In this document: positions 58,814 to 64,000 of the stretch, piece after piece
Numbering within the stretch: the stretch's first letter is position 1
Layout of the letters: the number at the start of each line of letters is the position of its first letter
Assembly: GCF_027409185.1 (NCBI RefSeq)
Contig: NC_084463.1
Location: 44,742,407-44,806,406, forward strand
Length of the DNA: 64,000 nt
Direction of reading: 5' to 3'
Source of the DNA: Cynocephalus volans
Taxonomy: Eukaryota; Chordata; Mammalia; Dermoptera; Cynocephalidae
Program-made: the position numbers and the translations under genes
The notes under the pieces: model-generated
What the model was told of the DNA's origin: nothing
What the model saw: only the letters and a program-made list of their open reading frames with translations
Databases searched by the model: none

Positions 58814-60701
58814 TCTATTTTTAATATTTTTGAGGAATGTCCATACTAATTTTCATGATGCCTTTACCAACTTACATTCCCACACACAGTATACAAGCGT
58901 CTGCTTTTCTCCATTCCCATTCCAAGTGTTTTATTTCTTTCTTTTTAAATAATATCCATGCTAACAGCTGTGAGGTCATATCTATTAGCTGCATCTTTGC
59001 CTTTCCCTGATGACTAGTAATGTTGAACGTTATTTTTTCATATGCTTGACATCCTTTATATATCCTCTTTTGTGAATATATTTTCAAGAGGTTTTTTATT
59101 TTCCCACTCCTTTTAATTGGGTTGTTTGTTTTCTTGCTGTTGAGTTCAGTTTCTTATATATTTTGGATAGTAACCATTTATAAAATGTACGGTTCCCAGA
59201 TGCTTTTCTTATTCTGTAGGTTGTCTCTTTATTCTGTTGATTGTCTCCTTCATTTTACATAAGCTTTTTAGTTTTATGAAATCTCATGTGTCTATTTTTG
59301 CCTTAGTTGGCTGTGTTTGAGAGATCTTGTCCAAAAAATCTTTGCTCAGGCTAATGTCATTAAGCTTTTACCCTGTGATTTCTTCTAGTAGTTGTACAGT
59401 TTCAGGTCTGAGGTTTAATTCTTTAACTTATTCTAGGTTTATATTTATAAACATTATAGATAGGGGGTAAAATATGGCCCATTTTTATTTTTCTGGATGT
59501 GGATATTCAGTGTTTCTGACACTGTTAAAGAATCTGTTCTTTACCCATTGTGTGTTCATGGCATTTTGGTCGAAAATCAATCAACCATAAAAGTATGGAT
59601 TTATTTGGGGCTCTCTATACTCTTCCACTGGTCTATACATCTTTTTCTATGCTAGTGCCATGCTCTATTTAATTACTGTATCCTTACATTGTATTTTCAA
59701 ATCAGGTCATGTGATGCCATCAGCTTTGTTCTTTTTGCTCATCTATTTATCCATTTGGGGTCTTTTGTGGTTCCATACAAATTTTGGGATTTTTTTTTTT
59801 ATTTATGTGAAAAATGGCCTTAGAATTTTGATAGAGATTGCATTGAATGTGTAGATCACTTTAGGCATCATTTATATTTTAGCAATATTAATTCTTAAAA
59901 ATAATAAACACCAAATATTTCCATTTAGTTTTGTCTTTTTCAATTGCTTTCATCAATTTTTTATAGTCTTCTGTGCACAGACATTTCACCTCCTTGGTTA
60001 AATTTATTTCTCAGTATTCTTTCTTTCTGACTTGGATCTTTTTTTTTTCTTTTTCTTACTTAAATTTTTGGCAAGGACTTCCAGTACTATTGTAAATAGA
60101 AGTGAAAAGAGTGGGTATTCTTGTCTATTTCTGAACTTGGAGGAAATCTTTCAAGTTTTCACTATTGAATATGATGTTAGAATTACCTTGTCATAGATTG
60201 CCTTTATTCTGTAGAAGTACAGTTTTTCTATACCTAATCTACTGAGAGCTTTTAGTCATTTGCTGAGAGCATGTTCAATTCTGTCAACTGCTTTTGTTTT
60301 TTGTATCTATATGATCACATAGTTTTGTATTTTATCCCATTAATGTGGTAGATCACATTTACTGATTTGCATTTATTAAAACACGTTTACCTCATAGAAA
60401 TAAACCTAACTTCTTCATGGTGAATAAATCTTTTAATGTGCTGTTGAATTCAGTTTCTTAGTATTTTGCTGAGGATATTCTGCATCTGAATTTATGAGTG
60501 AGATTGGCATGTAATTATTTTTCTTGCAGTGTTCCTGTCTGACTTTGTGTAAGGTAATACTGGCTTTCTAATGTGAGATCAGAAGTGTTCCATCCTGAAT
60601 GTTTCGGAAAAATTTGAGAAGAATTGATATTAGTTCTTTATGTGGTTGGTAGAATTTAACTCTGAAGCCCTTGGGTTCTTGGTTTTTATTTAATGAGAAT
60701 T

Positions 60702-60711
60702 TTATTATTAT

Positions 60712-60779
<68 letters not shown>
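60702..60779. repeat. (ATT)n/(ACT)n trinucleotide microsatellite
   Basis: Three ATT units followed by about 22 uninterrupted ACT (TAC) units. Confidence 0.97.
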
Positions 60780-60970
60780 ACTCAACCTCCTTACTTCTTA
60801 TTGGTCTGTTCAGATTATCTATTTCTTCATAATTTAGTCCTTGTAAATTGTATGTGTGTAAAAATGTAATAGTTTAGAGTAGTTTCTTAGTTTTTTTTTT
60901 GTCCGACGTCAGTCCTCTCATTTCTTTCTTATTAACCTAGATAAAGTTTTATCAACTTTGTTTATCTTTT

Positions 60971-61120
60971 TTTTTTTTCTTTTTTTTTTTGTCGTTTTTT
61001 CGTGACCGGCACTCAGCCAGCGAGTGCACCGGTCATTCCTATATAGGATCCGAACCCGCGGCGGGAGCGTCGCCGCGCTCCCAGCGCAGCACTCTACCGA
61101 GCGCGCCACGGGGTCGGCCC
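60971..61120 (-). mobile_element. Young CYN SINE, antisense, with perfect 17-bp TSD
   Basis: On the minus strand it starts GGGCCGACCCCGTGGCGCGC, has the B box GGGTTCGGATCCTATATAGG, ends TGCCGGTCACGAAAAAACGA and has a long A-rich tail. The 17-bp flanks AACTTTGTTTATCTTTT at 60,954-60,970 and 61,121-61,137 are identical. Many CpG dinucleotides survive, so it is recent compared with the other SINEs here. Confidence 0.93.
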
Positions 61121-61552
61121 AACTTTGTTTATCTTTTAAGAAAACAAACATACATCATAGTTCTGTTGACCTTCTCTATTGTTTTATTAGTTTCTATTTT
61201 ATTTCCTTCTCTTTTTATTTTTGATATTTCACCCCTTCTTTGGGGAAATATCAAACTTAGGGCTTTGTTTATTCTTACTTTTCTAGTCCTCAAGTGGTAA
61301 TATTAGGTGGTTCTTCTGAGGTTGTTTTTTAATGTAGATATTACTACAAACTTTCCTTTACAACTGCTGTCCTGATCCTGTCTGTTTTGATATGTCATGT
61401 CTCCTTTTTTGTTTTTCTCGTAATATTTTTATTTATTTGTTTGTTAATTAATTAATTAACTTATTTATCTATGTTTTGATTTATACTTTGACGTATGAGT
61501 TGTTCTGGAGCATGTTGTTTAGTTTCACGTATTTGTGAATTTTTCTTTTTCA

Positions 61553-61820
61553 TTATGAGTTGAATGTGTCCCTCCAAATTTTATATTGAAACTTATCTCA
61601 GTGCATTTCATTAAGAGGTGGGTCCTTTAGGAGATGATTAGATCATGAGGCTTCTTTCCTTATGAATGGTATTAAGACTTTTATAAAAGGATCTCTTCAT
61701 ACAGTGTTCGGCTTTTTTTTGTCTTCTGTCTTTGCTATGGGATGTCAAGCTTAAGGTACTGTCTTGGAAGAAGAGATCCTTACCATAAATATTTTGGCTG
61801 TGTCCTACATGTTTTATTCT
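61553..61820 (+). mobile_element. MLT1-type LTR fragment, sense
   Basis: GAGTTGAATGTGTCCCTCCA, then ATTAAGAGGTGGGTCCTTTA, GGAGATGATTAGATCATGAG and TAAGACTTTTATAAAAGGAT follow the MLT1-type LTR pattern. It lies between the L1 and the CpG island. Confidence 0.72.
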
Positions 61821-61824
61821 TGTG

Positions 61825-62260
61825 GCCGGATGCCCCAGCCCTGCGAATCGCTTCAGGCTGCAGCTGCAACAGCAAGAGACAGGTACTGACACGGTGCCCA
61901 AGTGCGCTGTTCCCGCGGGATCCAAGCCTCGGCTCGCCGAGCCTCCACGCATGCGCTTCCGGTGCCCTCAGCCCGCGCAGGCGCGCGAGCGCTCACACGG
62001 CTTCGCGCAGGCTCAGGGCCGCATCTGCTGAGTACGGTTCTTCGCGTAAACGGTTCTCCGCTGTAAACGGCCGTTTCTCGCCGTCCTGCAGACTCCTGCA
62101 GCTCCTCAGGTGGGCGGCGGCGCTCGCCTGGGCCTGGTCCTGTGCCCAAGCGCTTCCGCCTGTGCCTCGGCGTGGTCCGCCCGGACGAAGAGGTGATGAG
62201 CTGTCCTCTCCCCAAAGTCCCAAGGGCTGGGGGAAGGAGGTGGGATGAGGCCTGCACCGA
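61825..62260 (+). promoter_or_regulatory. CpG island with NRF1- and ETS-like sites, candidate promoter and first exon
   Basis: CpG-dense DNA in an otherwise CpG-poor region. ACGCATGCGCTTCCGG at 61,947-61,962 combines an NRF1-type core with an ETS-type TTCCGG, a common pairing in TATA-less housekeeping and zinc-finger gene promoters. A second NRF1-like GCGCAGGCGCG follows at about 61,974. A candidate noncoding first exon could end at CTCCTCAG|GTGGGC (62,109/62,110). Direction (rightward) is inferred from this donor and from the exon at 63,507. The overlapping open frames on both strands are likely by-products of high GC. Confidence 0.6.
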
Positions 62261-63506
62261 GAAAGGGACAGAAGGAGCAAGGTAGGGAGCTGGGGGACGG
62301 TGGGGCCTAGAAGGGACGGTTGGGGGAATAGAGGGATGGTGAGGACCCTATGCGGAGGGTGGCGGCCGTAGAAAGGATGGTCACGTGGCCTTATTAGTGC
62401 CAGCAACCTGGCCAAGGTCCATCTGGTTGACATTTATCATGTTTATGAAAATTTCTACATGTGATTGTGAAGTTCTGTTGATTGTAATTGGCATATAGTT
62501 CGTTCTTTCTCTCCTACATCAATACGTTAAAAACGTCTTGAGTTCTGGGGGATTATAGGTAACAGAGTTTGATGCAGAGCAAATCAACAAAAACTTACTG
62601 GTTTGAAAAACAACCATTTTATCTGTTTGTGATTCTGTGAGTCAGCATTTTTGGCTGGGCTGAGCTGGGCAGTATCTATGCTGGTGTCACATGGGAGCAC
62701 AAGTGAGGCATTAGGCTTCGGGTTCCTTGACTGAGGCTGGTTCCTTAGGAAGACTTCACTCACGTGTCTGGTGGTTTGTGCTGGCTCTTGCATAGGGCAT
62801 GTGTTTCCAACAGGCATGCCCTCGGGCTTCTTCCCCAAATGACAGTATTCCAAGAAGGCAAACTTTGTTGTGCAAATACTTTTCAGAACTATGAACATAT
62901 CCCTTTTACTCGTGTCCCATTGACCAAAACAAGTGAAATGGCAAAGCCCGGGGTCATTGTAGGAGGGAACTACATGAAGGTGTGGATACAAGGTGATGTG
63001 TCATTGGGAACCATTACTGGAAAAGTGTGCTGCAATTAATATACATTATGTGCACTTTTTTCCTATAAATCATTGGCCAAAAATGTTAGTTTGCAGATGC
63101 TTTTCTTCCATGAAGTTTAGGTCTATAAAAGCAAGAGGTGTTCTAGTGGCTATACTATTGTTAGAGTCCTATATAGTACATATGTATTAATAGGAACATA
63201 GTTAATACCACCCAAGTATTTCTCTATAAAGTCAATTTTAATGAGGGCATAATGTGCCTTTTTTTGATGTAGTGTAATTTATTCAACCATCCTTAAAATT
63301 TTTAAATTATTTCTTCACAGTAACATTAATTGTTACCAAATCACTAGCAAGTCAATATTTTCACTAACCTAAGGATAAATCGTGTGTTTAATCTCTACCA
63401 ATGAATAGAATTGTGGATGCTCTTTTGATGAGGTCTTTCCTGCCCTTGCTTGTGTGTAAGCGACTCTTGCCCCACAGCCAACCTTATTTCGTTTTGTTTT
63501 TTCCAG
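62261..63506. other. Candidate intron; contains an old unclassified interspersed repeat
   Basis: No exon seen. At about 62,830-63,040, GCAAACTTTGTTGTGCAAAT, CCCATTGACCAAAACAAGTG and AATGGCAAAGCCCGGGGTCA form a pattern I associate with an old, widely dispersed mammalian repeat whose family name I cannot fix. The rest is AT-rich. Confidence 0.5.
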
Positions 63507-63652
63507 CTATTGTGTAGAGCACTTTGCACAGCAGACTCTAGGAGCAAGTGTCACCATTTCTCTCATGACTGCCTCCATTCACCTTCTCTTCGAGGTACAA
63601 TTCCAGAGTCCTCTATGTGTTTTCAAGAGCAAAGAAAATGCGTACATCTCTG
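63507..63652 (+). other. Candidate exon with late start codon (gene continuing to the right)
   Basis: A polypyrimidine tract and acceptor (TTTTGTTTTTTCCAG, ends 63,506) and a consensus donor (CTG|GTAAGTTG at 63,653) bracket 146 bp. An ATG at 63,638 opens five codons (MRTSL) ending exactly at the donor in phase 0. Upstream of it the exon would be 5' UTR. A short first coding exon after a CpG-island noncoding exon is a standard layout of KRAB zinc-finger genes, where the next exon begins the KRAB-A box. No KRAB sequence is inside the window, so the gene identity is a guess. Confidence 0.4.
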
Positions 63653-63907
63653 GTAAGTTGTTTATTTATTCCTCAGCTTGTTTTACATTTTATTTTAGGA
63701 GCTTTATAAGAGTTTAGTTAAAAATGGAGAAATGTAAACAATTCAGCATCAGAGAAATACACATAAGCAGGATAAAGTTGACATGTTGATAAAGGCAGGT
63801 TACAAGGCCTTACTGCCATCTAAGTTGAATGCAAATTGGTCTCTGGTCTTTCTGATACCATGGCAAAAAGACACATTTATTATATGATTGGAATTGACCC
63901 TAAGAGG

Positions 63908-64000
63908 AGAATGATAGAGTTTGGACGTGTTTTCCCCACCAAAACTCATGTGGAAATCTGATACCCAATGTGGCAGTGTTGGGAGCTGTTTGAGTCATGG
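63908..64000 (+). mobile_element. MaLR-type LTR, sense, cut by the window end
   Basis: TGATAGAGTTTGGACGTGTT, then TTCCCCACCAAAACTCATGT, GGAAATCTGATACCCAATGT and GGCAGTGTTGGGAG are the first ~90 bp of a MaLR (MST/THE1-type) LTR. Confidence 0.82.

Larger units (their letters stand above)
57560..61540 (-). mobile_element. L1, antisense, 3' UTR and ORF2, with three insertions
   Basis: It starts with an antisense L1 3' UTR (GGTGACTATAGTCACCATGT, TTGTATCCTTTGACCAACAT, ACTTATAAGTGAGATCATGC), then ORF2 to about 61.5 kb. It hosts an LTR at 58,261-58,813, a trinucleotide repeat at about 60,712-60,779 and a CYN SINE at 60,971-61,120. Confidence 0.82.

Noticed and set aside
61742-62248. 168-codon plus frame in the CpG island as a protein
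   Set aside because: It begins inside an LTR remnant, has no domain and overlaps open minus frames; a promoter and noncoding exon explain it better.

Overview
The window looks like nuclear DNA of a placental mammal. L1 fragments in both orientations, MIR, L2-like and MER5A fragments and MaLR/MLT1-type LTRs make up most of it. The lineage call comes from tRNA-Ile-like SINEs at about 7.55, 14.6, 37.6 and 61.0 kb. They have the form I know as the CYN SINE family of flying lemurs (Dermoptera, e.g. Galeopterus), so a colugo is the best guess. I see no prokaryotic operon, CRISPR array or phage.

No intact protein-coding gene is visible. The gene-derived content is mostly decayed. (1) RALGDS/RGL4-like RalGEF pseudogene copy A, plus strand, 1.46-4.0 kb. 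(2) An intron-containing SLC44A2-like pseudogene, plus strand, 9.9-11.36 kb. (3) A GC-rich islet at 18.96-19.6 kb with long open frames on both strands. (4) A retrocopy-like coiled-coil plus membrane-segment remnant at about 20.9-21.75 kb. (5) A vomeronasal type-1 receptor (V1R) pseudogene, minus strand, 36.97-38.27 kb, split by an L1 3' end that itself carries a SINE. (6) A second RalGEF pseudogene, copy B, minus strand, 41.65-46.85 kb, which also holds five copies of an 87-bp repeat. (7) A processed KAZN (kazrin) pseudogene, plus strand, 55.28-56.63 kb, lying inside L1 sequence.

The right end is different. A CpG island at 61.83-62.26 kb with NRF1- and ETS-like motifs is followed by a candidate exon at 63,507-63,652 that has good splice sites and a late ATG. 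This looks like the start of a gene running out of the window to the right. A noncoding first exon plus a very short first coding exon is common in KRAB zinc-finger genes, but that is inference.

Layout: 0-5 kb RalGEF copy A and old LTRs; 5.5-13.4 kb broken L1 around the SLC44A2-like piece; 14-20 kb LTR, SINE and L1 fragments with GC-rich insertions; 24.6-33.3 kb two antisense L1s, the first nearly full length with 5'-UTR monomers; 35.7-38.3 kb the nested V1R region; 38.3-47.8 kb relatively unique sequence with RalGEF copy B; 49.4-61.5 kb L1 with nested LTRs and KAZN; 61.8-64 kb the candidate promoter. Nothing in the window forms a working pathway. Its interest lies in duplicated gene fragments, nested insertions and one possible live promoter.
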